Shown here in pieces: positions 34,088-43,137 of a stretch of 64,000 nt of DNA. Below the pieces are notes generated by a model. That model had not been told where the DNA came from, made no database searches, and was given only the letters and a program-made list of their open reading frames with translations. A program made the translations under genes and the position numbers. The stretch's first letter is position 1, and each line of letters begins with the position of its first letter. The stretch comes from Azoarcus sp. L1K30 (lineage in GTDB: Bacteria > Pseudomonadota > Gammaproteobacteria > Burkholderiales > Rhodocyclaceae): positions 3,024,999-3,088,998 of the forward strand of contig NZ_JAGRRD010000001.1 in NCBI RefSeq assembly GCF_018122735.1. Reading direction: 5' to 3'.

Positions 34088-37006
34088 TTACTTTTCGCCG
34101 GCCTCGTCATTTCGCTTGATGACGATTTGATCGACCACGATCTCGCCCCCTTCCTTCCACTTCAGGGCCAGACTTGTCATTGCCGCACCGGGTCTGGCTG
34201 CAATCGCGCACTGCATGCCAATGGCACTTTGAGTGCACGGCAGTTCCACGCTCGACCTCCCTTCCGGCGCTGCGAATTGCACCACGAGCGATGCCGCCTG
34301 CTGCTGCCAAGTGCCAGAGACGCTGAGTTCGAATCCCTGCCCAGGTTCCAACCCATCCCAGGCTGGCGAATGCAATACCGGTACAGACCCCTTCAGCCGC
34401 AACACTCCGCGCTCGCTGACGAGCGTTGTGTCTTCACCAGCATGCCATCCATCATCGCTTGCCACCAGATCATTGCCGAATGGAAACAACATCGTGCCTA
34501 CCGGCCATGCACTGCGCTGCTTCAACCACCAGATGAACTGCGTTTCGAACGGCGTCCCTTCATAGGAGTCGTAAGCGCGAAAATGCTCCGGTCGCGTGCG
34601 CTGATCCTGCGCGCGACTTCCCCACATCGGCGACAGATAGCGGGCGCCCGCGTTCATCATGGTCAAGAGCGTACGATACGATTCGTCGTTCGATGGAATG
34701 CGTTCGGGCTGATCGATTGTCGCCGGGTGGAACTCGCAGCTTCCCCAGCCCGGATCCACACTGCGAATGTTCTGGCTCAGACTTACCCCGCTGCGCGGAC
34801 GGCCTTCATCGCGACTGGCGGGACCATACAGAATTGCGCACAGATGCCCTTTGGGCGGCTTCGCGCCGCGGATCGAAACGCCCGCCTGGTCGGTCCAGCC
34901 CGTCGCCTTGTCCAGTGGATCAACCGATACATCACTCTGAATGAAAGTCTGCCCGGTAAACACCCGATCCTGCGGCAGCCCTGCCTCCACCGCCCAGGCG
35001 GCAAGATCGGCGTAATGACGTGCAACCAGATGGCGCTTGAACTGGGTCCACACCTGCTGCCACGGATCAGCATAATCAAGCGCGCCGCGCGGCGGCTCGA
35101 CATCCTCCAGTTTGGCAAACACTCGCCCTGCCGCTCGGGATGCGCGCTCGAGCGTCCACTTGGTGGCAGCCCGCTCGCTCGCCCACGGCGCGCCGTCGGC
35201 GTAGGGCCCAAGATGAAAGAGCCATTCCCGGTACTGACGCAGGGTGTCGGGGTTGTAGTCATACCATTGCGTCAGAAAGAACCACGGATTGATGTACTGA
35301 TCCGGGTCCAGGCTGATGGCCACATACTGTTCGGGATGCGCCGCCATGAAGGCAACGATCTCGCGCACAGCCGCCTGCAGGTTGCGCTTCTTGTAGGCCA
35401 AAAAGCGTTCGTTGAACCGGTTCAGGCTCATCATCCGCGCCAGTTGCGGGCTGGCGATGGAACCGGGAAGGTTGGAAAGCGCATCGTCGGGCTCCGCAAC
35501 CCCGTGCTGATTCCACTGCACAGTCGTCGGATCCTGTTCCAGCCAATCCACGATATCCAGTTCCGGTACCGAAAACGCCGAATCGGCCCATACGCCACCA
35601 TCGAGCGTGATCAGCAACGGCGCTTTATGCTCCCAGGCGATGTTCAGGAATCCGCGCAGACTGCCACCGGTCATTTCCTTGCCGTCGATGATGCGATGTG
35701 ACTCGGGCAAATCCGGATCGAATATGAAATCCTGCGCCTTTCCGAGCGTTGAGCGGAGATACTCCACCCGGCCGCGCATGCCGACTTCCACACAGCCATG
35801 GCCAACGAGCGTTCTCTGCGCCTGCATCTGCGACGCGCCAGAGCGGAAGAAACTCAATGGCCCGGGAAAGAACACCCGGAGTGGCTCTCCCGCGCACTGC
35901 GCATCCTCGATGGCGCCCTTCCACAGCAATGGCCCGGGCAACGACGTGATTACCCCTCCACCATCCGTCACACGAACGACGAGCCTGTGCAGCCCTTCCG
36001 GCAATGCGTCAGGCTTGCCATTGAAGCGAAAGAGCTGTTCGCGGGGCAGTCGCTGGGAACCATCGCTGGCCACGTCACTGTCTGTCGCCGGCCGTTCGGC
36101 GGACGCAGGCGCATGCACCGGCTGCATCGGGCCAAGAACCATCCCGGCCTCGGTCTCCACACGGGCGCCCGCAATGCCACCGTCGGTCTGAGCCCAGGCC
36201 TGAAATTCGATTGACGCTGGATCGAGCAAGATGGATACCGCACTTTCGACGCGCCCGATCGCCTCATCGTTTTCCAGCACCGGCCCTGGCAACTCCGATG
36301 TGCGTCCTGCGCCATCCACGAAGCGAAGCGTGAGCGGAAAACGCCCGCGCGGCAGACTCCCGATGTTCAGGCGCACCTCGAAACCCGACCGGTCGGCGTG
36401 CGGCCAGAAGCGGAAGACACGCCCCACATCGTCTCGACCGGACTTTGCCGTCATCTGTGCAATCTCGCGACCGTCGGCCAATACCGTGACCGCTACAGGT
36501 GCGGCGTCGCTCAATGCCCAACCACTGATGACATTGCGCCCGTTCCAGCGAATGGGCTGATCCGTATCCAGATGAGCGAAGGGGCGCGGCCACTCGAGCT
36601 TCACGCGTCCAATCCGGTACCACCCCAACTGCGTACGCGCCCGAATCTCGAGCATCTCTTGCGCTGGCGAAATATCGCCGGCAGACAGTGCCAGGTCGAA
36701 TCCTGGCAAGGTGTTGTCCGCACATGCACCAAGGTAATTGCTGACGTCCTCGCGGCGGTGGCCGGGTTTCACACTCGCAATCACCCGTCCGCCCGCAACC
36801 GCCTGAACCTCGTCGACCCCCGAGGTATCGACAGCCCAGCCGGATATCGACACGCCATTGGGTGACATCATGAGCGGCGAAACCGTATCGACGCTTCCGC
36901 GCGCCACACAGGTATGGGTCAGCCGGGTGCGCTCGATCGAACGATCAAGCGCACCCCCCAGAAATAGCAACAACAAGACCGGAACGATGGAGAGAATTCG
37001 CGACAT
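34088..37006 (-). CDS. Large exported protein with repeated beta modules and a TIM-barrel-like region, function unknown
   Basis: 972 aa from the ATG at 37006. It has one N-terminal hydrophobic segment (L-S-I-V-P-V-L-L-L-L-F-L), so it is secreted or anchored. About 45-150 and 150-260 are two similar beta modules, each with I-S-G-W-A and a later G-F-D/E-V/L; a third weaker copy (F-Q-A-W-A-Q-T-D) follows. From about 370 to 850 a mixed alpha/beta region looks like a glycoside-hydrolase TIM barrel: L-L-I-T-L-D-G-G-V-W, Y-V-A-I-S-L-D-P-D-Q-Y, Q-W-Y-D-Y-N-P-D and V-F-T-G-Q-T-F-I-Q-S-D. The C-terminal about 120 residues are a beta-sandwich. A polysaccharide-processing role fits, but no family or catalytic pair could be fixed. 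It converges on the preceding sugar-transfer cassette. Confidence 0.7.
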   Translation of the reverse strand: MSRILSIVPVLLLLFLGGALDRSIERTRLTHTCVARGSVDTVSPLMMSPNGVSISGWAVDTSGVDEVQAVAGGRVIASVKPGHRREDVSNYLGACADNTLPGFDLALSAGDISPAQEMLEIRARTQLGWYRIGRVKLEWPRPFAHLDTDQPIRWNGRNVISGWALSDAAPVAVTVLADGREIAQMTAKSGRDDVGRVFRFWPHADRSGFEVRLNIGSLPRGRFPLTLRFVDGAGRTSELPGPVLENDEAIGRVESAVSILLDPASIEFQAWAQTDGGIAGARVETEAGMVLGPMQPVHAPASAERPATDSDVASDGSQRLPREQLFRFNGKPDALPEGLHRLVVRVTDGGGVITSLPGPLLWKGAIEDAQCAGEPLRVFFPGPLSFFRSGASQMQAQRTLVGHGCVEVGMRGRVEYLRSTLGKAQDFIFDPDLPESHRIIDGKEMTGGSLRGFLNIAWEHKAPLLITLDGGVWADSAFSVPELDIVDWLEQDPTTVQWNQHGVAEPDDALSNLPGSIASPQLARMMSLNRFNERFLAYKKRNLQAAVREIVAFMAAHPEQYVAISLDPDQYINPWFFLTQWYDYNPDTLRQYREWLFHLGPYADGAPWASERAATKWTLERASRAAGRVFAKLEDVEPPRGALDYADPWQQVWTQFKRHLVARHYADLAAWAVEAGLPQDRVFTGQTFIQSDVSVDPLDKATGWTDQAGVSIRGAKPPKGHLCAILYGPASRDEGRPRSGVSLSQNIRSVDPGWGSCEFHPATIDQPERIPSNDESYRTLLTMMNAGARYLSPMWGSRAQDQRTRPEHFRAYDSYEGTPFETQFIWWLKQRSAWPVGTMLFPFGNDLVASDDGWHAGEDTTLVSERGVLRLKGSVPVLHSPAWDGLEPGQGFELSVSGTWQQQAASLVVQFAAPEGRSSVELPCTQSAIGMQCAIAARPGAAMTSLALKWKEGGEIVVDQIVIKRNDEAGEK

Positions 37007-37253
37007 GGCCCAAGACACTTTTGGCTCCGACAGCACTTGCGAATTGCCCCTGGCGCGAGCCCCGGAATTCAATGATCGTGCCTTGCAAGTACTGTTGAAG
37101 CAGTCGGTTCAAGATCATTCCGTCTGAAACGACAGAGCGGAAGGCATACGAAACCCGTAAGCGGCGAGACTCTACCACGTTGTGCTCGGACGCCACCTGC
37201 CGCGCAGCGACAAACATGAGGATCATCCACTTTCAATAATTCGCACCCCGGTT

Positions 37254-38156
37254 TCAGCCACGGACCTCCTGCTCCCGAATCGCGAGCGCGGCGGCGGCTG
37301 CACGCGTTTCCACACCCAGCTTCTCGAACACATGCTCCAGATGCTTGTTAACGGTGCGCGGGCTCATACCCAGGATGTCGGCAATATCCCGGTTGGTTTT
37401 TCCTTTAGCCACCCATGACAGCACTTCCGCCTCGCGCCGGGTCAGCGAAGACAGGTTCGAGCCGGTCACATGCTTCATGCCCGGCAAGCGCACGGAAAGA
37501 AAGAACAGCGTCTCTCCCATGCCAGCGGGTCCCAAGGGCTGAAGGTGCAGGCTGCGGCCATCGCGCAGGGGCAAGGTCTGCCCGGCGCGGCGCGAAGGAT
37601 CTTCGATCAGCGCCTGTAGCCAGGCAGCTGCATCCGCAGGCCTGCCGAACAGATCGGAAAGCCAGCCAATTGCCTGGGGCGATTGCCACGCTATTCGCCC
37701 CTGCGCATCGAGCATGATGACGCCGTGTCCGCCAATATCGAGCGCCTCGCGAGACAATCTCGCCATGCGCGCATTGCGCGCGTGGGTCGCAAGGCGTGCC
37801 AGCACCTCGGGGATACGCACCGGCTTCACCACGTAATCGACACCACCTGCGGCGAATCCGGCAAGCACATGCTCGGTTTCCGCCAAACCGGTCATGAAGA
37901 TGACCGGCACATGCGCGTAGGCATCGACAGCCTTGATCCGGCGACAGGCCTCGAAGCCGTCCATGCCCGGCATGACTGCGTCCATCAGGATCGCATCGGG
38001 CACGCTCAGATCCATCAGTCGCACCGCAGCCTCGCCGCTGGAGGCCACCAGCACGGTGTAACCCTCCTGATCCAGTGCGTGAACAAGAAAATCAACATCT
38101 GAAGGCATGTCGTCGACCAGCATGACCACACGTTCGACTTCGGGCATTCCAGCCAT
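37254..38156 (-). CDS. LuxR/NarL-type response regulator paired with the permease-kinase fusion
   Basis: 300 aa from the ATG at 38156, which shares one base with the kinase stop (TGATG). The receiver domain has acidic V-D-D at 15-16, phospho-acceptor D59 in I-L-M-D-A-V-M-P-G-M-D-G, and K111 in V-V-K-P. A PAS-like linker (I-M-L-D-A-Q-G-R-I-A-W-Q-S-P-Q-A-I-G-W-L) lies at about 140-220. The LuxR-type helix-turn-helix is at about 232-295: L-T-R-R-E-A-E-V-L-S-W-V-A-K-G-K-T-N-R-D-I-A, then S-P-R-T-V-N-K-H-L-E-H-V. It is the obvious partner of the fused kinase and a candidate regulator of the divergent amide operon. Confidence 0.92.
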   Translation of the reverse strand: MAGMPEVERVVMLVDDMPSDVDFLVHALDQEGYTVLVASSGEAAVRLMDLSVPDAILMDAVMPGMDGFEACRRIKAVDAYAHVPVIFMTGLAETEHVLAGFAAGGVDYVVKPVRIPEVLARLATHARNARMARLSREALDIGGHGVIMLDAQGRIAWQSPQAIGWLSDLFGRPADAAAWLQALIEDPSRRAGQTLPLRDGRSLHLQPLGPAGMGETLFFLSVRLPGMKHVTGSNLSSLTRREAEVLSWVAKGKTNRDIADILGMSPRTVNKHLEHVFEKLGVETRAAAAALAIREQEVRG

Positions 38157-41100
38157 CACGACTCCTGCGCCAACAGAAAATGCCGGCAACGTTCCAGCTC
38201 ATAACGATCGACAAGCTCGACAAGATGGGCGCAGACAAGTGCCGCAGCCGGCGACTCGGCTGCCACGCGCGCCAACTCGCGACGTATGCCCTGAACGTGA
38301 CCCAGCTTCAACAGGGCGATCAACTGCGCCCGATCATCGGCGCCTATTGTGCCGACCGGGACCTCATCCGCCACCACACGAGGATGCGGGGCCAGGCGCA
38401 GCCACTCGAGCGAAAGCACACTGCCAAGACAGGTCAGCAGTTCCGATTCGCGCACAGGCTTGCTGACAAAGCCCTGGCAATCGGCCTCTCCCAGCAGGTC
38501 CGGGCGATTGTCGAACACATTGGCAGATACGATCACGATCGGGACATCATGGCCTGCCGCCCGGATCGCCGCAGCGCAAGCCCAACCGTCCATGCCAGCC
38601 ATGCTGATATCGAGCAGCACCACATCCGGCACCTCGGATGCCAGTTGTGCGAGACAATCCAGCCCGCTCGCCGCACCACTGCAGACAAACCCAAGGGGCT
38701 CCAGCAAGCCGGCAATCAATTGTCTGTGCTCACTTTGATCGTCCACCACCATGACTCGCCGACGCTGCCCCCCATAGCCTGTCACGGCCGTCATGACTTC
38801 CGCTTCCGCAAGTGCCGCTGTCTGCGCCGGCAAGTAGAGACGCACGCCGAAACGGCTGCCTTTTCCAAGCTCGCTGTCGACACGCAGCTCGCCCCCCATC
38901 AGCTCGGTCAACAGGCGGGTGATGGTGAGCCCCAGCCCGGTACCGATCTCCCTGTGCTGGCTACCACTGCGTTCGAAGGGAAGAAAGATGCGCTCGAGGT
39001 CATCCGCATCGATGCCTACCCCGGTGTCGATGACGTCGAAACGGGCGACATCGGCACGATAGTCGATGCGCAGGACAACCTCGCCCTGAAAGGTAAACTT
39101 CACCGCATTGACGAGCAGATTGATCAGGATCTGACGCAAACGTTTCACATCGGCACGTACCAGCCCCGGCAACCCGGAGATCACGTCGACACGAAAATCG
39201 AGCTGCTTCCCGGTCGCCAGTGGACCAACCATGCGCTCGAGGTCTTCGACAAACTCAGGCAGGTCGAAGACCGACGGATCGAGCGTCAGCCGCCCCGCCT
39301 CGATACGGGCCAGGTCGAGCAGGCCATCAATCAGGCTTGCCAGGTGCTCGCCGCTGCGGTGGATGGTGGAGATTGCGCGCAGCTGATCGGTTTCGAGGCG
39401 AGCATCACGCGCCATGACCTGAGCGTACCCGAGGATACTGTTGAGCGGGGTCCGCAGTTCGTGACTGACCCCCGTCACGAATCGCGTCTTTGCCCGGTTT
39501 GCAGACTCCGCCGCCTCCTTGGCCCGTTGCAATGCATGGTCGGTCTGGCGGTGTGCCTCGATCTCGCGGCTCAAGAGCAGGTTCTGCCGATTCGATTCAT
39601 CCTCGGCAAGTTGCCTGCTCTCGCTGCTCAATACCATCCACCAGGCACCCACCGCCGCCAGCATCGCCATCATCGCAAAGCTCTTGCCGAAGGCGTTACG
39701 CAGGAAATGATCGACCCCGGGTTCGAAGCCTGAACTGACGGAGGCCTGATAATAATTAATCCCAAGCACCGTTCCGATCATCAGGAACAGCCCGAACAGC
39801 AGCAACATGTAGTGCCCGACGCGAAAATTGACCCGGCGTGAAATCGCCGCAGGCAGGATCAGTGCAAGCAATCGCTGGGTCTGCTCTGCGGCCCGTGCCC
39901 CACGCTTGCAGCGGTCATGGCAGCGCGATTCGAGCGTGCAGCACAGCGAGCAAATCGGCGCAGCATAGGCCGGGCAACTGGCCATGTCTTCAGACTCGAA
40001 ATGGTTCTCGCACACGACGCAACGCACCATCTCACCCGGTTGCCAGGCAGGCAGGTTCTGCCGCGCAAGATAGTAGCGCCCGCGCGTCAGCCACGCGATG
40101 ATCGGCGCGCTCAGGAAGGCCAGGAACAGTGCGATGAAAGGCGAAAAAGCCTGCGCAACGTGTCCGAAGTAGCCCGCATAGGCGAGGATTGCCACCGAAG
40201 CTGCGATCAGCATCGCCCCCGGACCGACGGGATTGATGTCAAACAGGTGGGCGCGCTTGAACTCGATGTGCTTGGGCGACAAGCCCAGGGGCTTGTTGAT
40301 CACCAGGTCTGCCACCAGGGCGCCGACCCAGGCCACGGCCACATTCGAATACAGCCCCAGCACCGACTCCAGCGCCTGAAACACCCCGAACAGCATCAGC
40401 AGCGTCGCGATGAGCACGTTGAATACAAGCCACACGACCCGCCCGGGGTGGCTGTGGGTCGCGCGGGCAAAGAAATTGGACCAGGCCAGCGAGCCCGCGT
40501 AGGCATTGGTCACGTTGATCTTGATCTGGGAGATGATCACGAACACCGTCGTCGCTGCAATCGCCCAGAACGGGTCGGCAAAGATATAGCCGTACGCGGC
40601 CAGATACATCTGCGTCGGTTCAGTTGCGTTCGCCGGCCGAATCTCGTGCTGCAACGCGAGGAAGGCGAGAAACGCGCCGCCGAGCATCTTGAGCATGCCG
40701 GGCAGAATCCAGCCCGGTCCGGCGATGACGACTGCGGCCCACCAGCGGCGCCGGTTGAATTCCGTCTTCTCCGGCAGGAAGCGCAGGAAGTCGACTTGCT
40801 CGCCGATCTGCACGATGAGCGAGAACGCCACCGTACATGCAGAGCCGAACATGATCCAGCTGAAGCCACTGTCACCGGAGGTGCGCCCTGCCATGCCGAC
40901 AAAGTCGACGAAGGCCTGCGGCTGCTCGAACAGAATGAAGACGAAAGGGCCCAACCAGAGCACCAGCCACAGCGGCTGGGTCCACCACTGCAGGCGCGAA
41001 ATCAGCGTAACGCCATAGATCACCAGCGGCAGGATCACCGCCGACGATACGACATAGCACCATGCGATCGGCCAGTCGAAGGCCATCTGCAATGCCAACG

Positions 41101-41515
41101 CCATGATCGCGGCTTCGAGCGCGAAGAATATGAATGTGAAGGTCGCGTAAATCAGCGAGGTAAAGGTGGACCCGAGGTAACCGAAACCTGCGCCCCGTGT
41201 CAGCAGATCCATGTCCACACCGTAACGCGCGGCGTAGTAGCTGATTGGTAGCCCGGTCAGAAAGGTCAGCAAACCGACGACCAGGATGGCAATCAAGGCA
41301 TTGGCAAAGCCGTAATTGACCACCATGGTGCCGCCGATCGCCTCCATGGCAAGAAAGGACACCGCACCGAACGCAGTGTTGGCGACCCGGAACTCCGACC
41401 AACGGCGAAACGATCTGGGTGTGTAACGGAGTGCGTAGTCCTCAAGGGTTTCGTTTGCGACCCACGTGTTGTAGTCGCGGCGAACCCTGAAGATGCGCTG
41501 CGTGGAGGCGGACAT
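38156..41515 (-). CDS. NCS1 permease / hybrid sensor histidine kinase fusion
   Basis: 1119 aa. Residues 20-485 form a full 12-span NCS1 (nucleobase-cation symporter-1) unit: N-T-W-V-A-N-E near the start, E-A-I-G-G-T-M-V-V-N-Y-G-F, L-T-R-G-A-G-F-G-Y-L-G-S, and I-N-V-T-N-A-Y-A-G-S-L-A-W-S-N-F-F. Residues 499-536 contain eight Cys (C499, C502, C514, C522, C525, C526, C532, C536) with two His, a likely metal site. Two more spans lie at about 568-585 and 612-630. The kinase follows: H685 in S-H-E-L-R-T-P, N803 in the N box, D-T-G-V-G-I and G-T-G-L-G-L. A receiver domain at about 920-1030 has D969, and an Hpt-like tail lacks an obvious phospho-His. By analogy with CbrA, the transporter part is probably the sensor. 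Divergent from the amide uptake operon. Confidence 0.92.
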   Translation of the reverse strand: MSASTQRIFRVRRDYNTWVANETLEDYALRYTPRSFRRWSEFRVANTAFGAVSFLAMEAIGGTMVVNYGFANALIAILVVGLLTFLTGLPISYYAARYGVDMDLLTRGAGFGYLGSTFTSLIYATFTFIFFALEAAIMALALQMAFDWPIAWCYVVSSAVILPLVIYGVTLISRLQWWTQPLWLVLWLGPFVFILFEQPQAFVDFVGMAGRTSGDSGFSWIMFGSACTVAFSLIVQIGEQVDFLRFLPEKTEFNRRRWWAAVVIAGPGWILPGMLKMLGGAFLAFLALQHEIRPANATEPTQMYLAAYGYIFADPFWAIAATTVFVIISQIKINVTNAYAGSLAWSNFFARATHSHPGRVVWLVFNVLIATLLMLFGVFQALESVLGLYSNVAVAWVGALVADLVINKPLGLSPKHIEFKRAHLFDINPVGPGAMLIAASVAILAYAGYFGHVAQAFSPFIALFLAFLSAPIIAWLTRGRYYLARQNLPAWQPGEMVRCVVCENHFESEDMASCPAYAAPICSLCCTLESRCHDRCKRGARAAEQTQRLLALILPAAISRRVNFRVGHYMLLLFGLFLMIGTVLGINYYQASVSSGFEPGVDHFLRNAFGKSFAMMAMLAAVGAWWMVLSSESRQLAEDESNRQNLLLSREIEAHRQTDHALQRAKEAAESANRAKTRFVTGVSHELRTPLNSILGYAQVMARDARLETDQLRAISTIHRSGEHLASLIDGLLDLARIEAGRLTLDPSVFDLPEFVEDLERMVGPLATGKQLDFRVDVISGLPGLVRADVKRLRQILINLLVNAVKFTFQGEVVLRIDYRADVARFDVIDTGVGIDADDLERIFLPFERSGSQHREIGTGLGLTITRLLTELMGGELRVDSELGKGSRFGVRLYLPAQTAALAEAEVMTAVTGYGGQRRRVMVVDDQSEHRQLIAGLLEPLGFVCSGAASGLDCLAQLASEVPDVVLLDISMAGMDGWACAAAIRAAGHDVPIVIVSANVFDNRPDLLGEADCQGFVSKPVRESELLTCLGSVLSLEWLRLAPHPRVVADEVPVGTIGADDRAQLIALLKLGHVQGIRRELARVAAESPAAALVCAHLVELVDRYELERCRHFLLAQES

Positions 41516-41679
41516 GGCGGCGACGGCAATATGGAGATCTCTTGGGCACCGTCCAGCAAGATTCGCTCCACGGGTCCCGTGTCAGGCAGGGCCCCGATGT
41601 CCTGCCGCCGCGATCGTCGTCTCCAGCGCGTCACGCACCAAAAGCGTGCACGTCCGCACCAATCCAACGCGGCAGACAG

Positions 41680-41695
41680 TACGTCAAACGACGTA
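41680..41695. promoter_or_regulatory. Perfect inverted repeat TACGTC-N4-GACGTA, candidate LuxR-type operator
   Basis: TACGTCAAACGACGTA has perfect 6-bp arms around AAAC. Arms of this size and spacing, with the TAC start, are the usual shape of sites for NarL/FixJ/LuxR-family dimers. It lies between the kinase gene and the fmdD-like gene. If transcription starts about 7 bp after the -10 at 41719-41724, its centre falls near -43, the position of class II activators. The regulator at 37254-38156 is the natural candidate. Confidence 0.55.
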
Positions 41696-41724
41696 TTTGG
41701 GCATTTCTCCCCGGCGACTAGATT
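41696..41724 (+). promoter_or_regulatory. Candidate activator-dependent promoter of the amide operon
   Basis: TTTGGG (41696-41701) and TAGATT (41719-41724) are 17 bp apart. The -10 is fair and the -35 poor, as expected where an activator bound to the adjoining inverted repeat replaces -35 contacts. It is about 85 bp before the first start codon, which has AAGGAG at 41796-41801. Confidence 0.45.
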
Positions 41725-41808
41725 GTGCCCAGCAGCACCGCAGCGACCTGACAGAGGTTGCAGCGCCATGCCGATGTCTTTCATACCCGCTGAGCAAGGA
41801 GTCATTCC

Positions 41809-43065
41809 ATGTCGTCAAAGTCCGACCAGAGCAAGATGTCCCTCGATCGCCGCCGCCTCCTGCAAGGTCTTGCCGCGCTACCGCTGGTAAGCATGTCCGG
41901 CCTGAGCTTCGGCCAGGCCTTTCCTACCACGAAGGTAAACACCACGGGCCTCGCCATTACCGACACCGAAGTCACCGTCGGCCAGTTGCACTCGGCCACC
42001 GGCACGATGGCAATCTCGGAAACCGGCTCCATCCAGGCCGAACAACTCGCCATCGACGAGATCAACGCGATGGGCGGCATCCTCGGCCGCAAGATCAAGG
42101 TGATCAAGGAAGACGGCGCCTCGGACTGGCCGACTTTCGCCGAGAAATCGCGCAAGCTGCTGGTCAATGACAAGGTTGCCACCGTATTCGGTTGCTGGAC
42201 GTCGGCCTCGCGCAAGGCGGTGTTGCCCATCTTCGAAAAGGAAAATGGTCTGCTCTACTACCCGACCTTCTACGAGGGTCTGGAACAGTCGAAGAACGTC
42301 ATCTATACCGGCCAGGAAGCCACCCAGCAGATCATCTGGGGTCTGGACTGGGCGCAGAAGGAAAAGGGGGCGAAGAAGTTCTTCCTCGTGGGCTCGGATT
42401 ACATCTGGCCGCGCACCTCGATGAAGATCGCACGCAAGCACATCGAGAACTTCCAGAAGGGCAGCGTCGTCGGTGAAGAGTACTACCCGCTCGGCAACAC
42501 CAACTTCAACTCCCTGATCAACAAGATCAAGATCGCCAAGCCGGACTGCATCTTCTGCGCGGTCGTCGGCGGCTCCAACGTCGCGTTCTACAAACAACTC
42601 AAGGCCGCCGGCATCACCGCGAACAAACAGTTCCTGCTGACACTGTCGGTCACCGAGGACGAGATGCTAGGCATCGGCGGCGAGAACTTCGAAGGCTTCT
42701 ATGCCTCGATGAAGTACTTCCAGTCGCTCGAGAATGACAACAACAAGAAATTCGTCGCTGCATTCAAGGCCAAGTACGGCCCGAAGGCGGTCATTGGCGA
42801 CGTCACGCAGGCTGCCTACCTGGGCCCCTGGCTATGGAAAGCAGCGGTCGAAAAAGCGGGCAGCTTCGATGTGGACAAGGTCGTGGCCGCCTCCCCCGGC
42901 ATCGAACTCAAGACCGCCCCGGAAGGCTACGTCAAGATCCACGAGAACCACCACCTGTGGAGCAAGACCCGCATCGGCATGGGCCAGGCCGACGGTCAGT
43001 TCAAGGTTGTGGCCGAATCCCCCGAGTTGATCGAACCGAACCCCTTCCCCAAGGGCTACCAGTAA
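41809..43065 (+). CDS. Amide/urea ABC transporter substrate-binding protein (FmdD/UrtA-like)
   Basis: 418 aa. The signal has D-R-R-R-L-L-Q-G, a twin-arginine pattern, then a short hydrophobic stretch and S-F-G-Q-A, so Tat export is possible. The mature protein is a type I periplasmic binding protein very like UrtA/FmdD/AmiC: V-G-Q-L-H-S-A-T-G-T-M-A-I-S-E, V-F-G-C-W-T-S-A-S-R-K-A-V-L-P, L-L-Y-Y-P-T-F-Y-E-G-L-E-Q-S, and L-S-V-T-E-D-E-M. UrtA binds urea and FmdD binds short-chain amides. The downstream amidases and the absence of urease genes make amides the better guess. It heads a compact nine-gene rightward run. Confidence 0.9.
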   Translation: MSSKSDQSKMSLDRRRLLQGLAALPLVSMSGLSFGQAFPTTKVNTTGLAITDTEVTVGQLHSATGTMAISETGSIQAEQLAIDEINAMGGILGRKIKVIKEDGASDWPTFAEKSRKLLVNDKVATVFGCWTSASRKAVLPIFEKENGLLYYPTFYEGLEQSKNVIYTGQEATQQIIWGLDWAQKEKGAKKFFLVGSDYIWPRTSMKIARKHIENFQKGSVVGEEYYPLGNTNFNSLINKIKIAKPDCIFCAVVGGSNVAFYKQLKAAGITANKQFLLTLSVTEDEMLGIGGENFEGFYASMKYFQSLENDNNKKFVAAFKAKYGPKAVIGDVTQAAYLGPWLWKAAVEKAGSFDVDKVVAASPGIELKTAPEGYVKIHENHHLWSKTRIGMGQADGQFKVVAESPELIEPNPFPKGYQ

Positions 43066-43075
43066 GACGGACGCC

Positions 43076-43097
43076 CGCCGCGGCACCTGCCGCGGCG
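43076..43097 (+). other. Intercistronic GC-rich hairpin after the binding-protein gene
   Basis: A perfect 9-bp stem of only G and C (43076-43084 with 43089-43097), loop ACCT, starts 10 bp after the stop of the binding-protein gene. There is no T run, so it is more likely a 3'-end stabiliser or partial attenuator that raises the binding protein over the membrane parts, a common arrangement in ABC import operons. Confidence 0.6.
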
Positions 43098-43137
43098 GCC
43101 TTCGACCGTCCAGTGCATCCACTCCGGGAGTTCCGTC

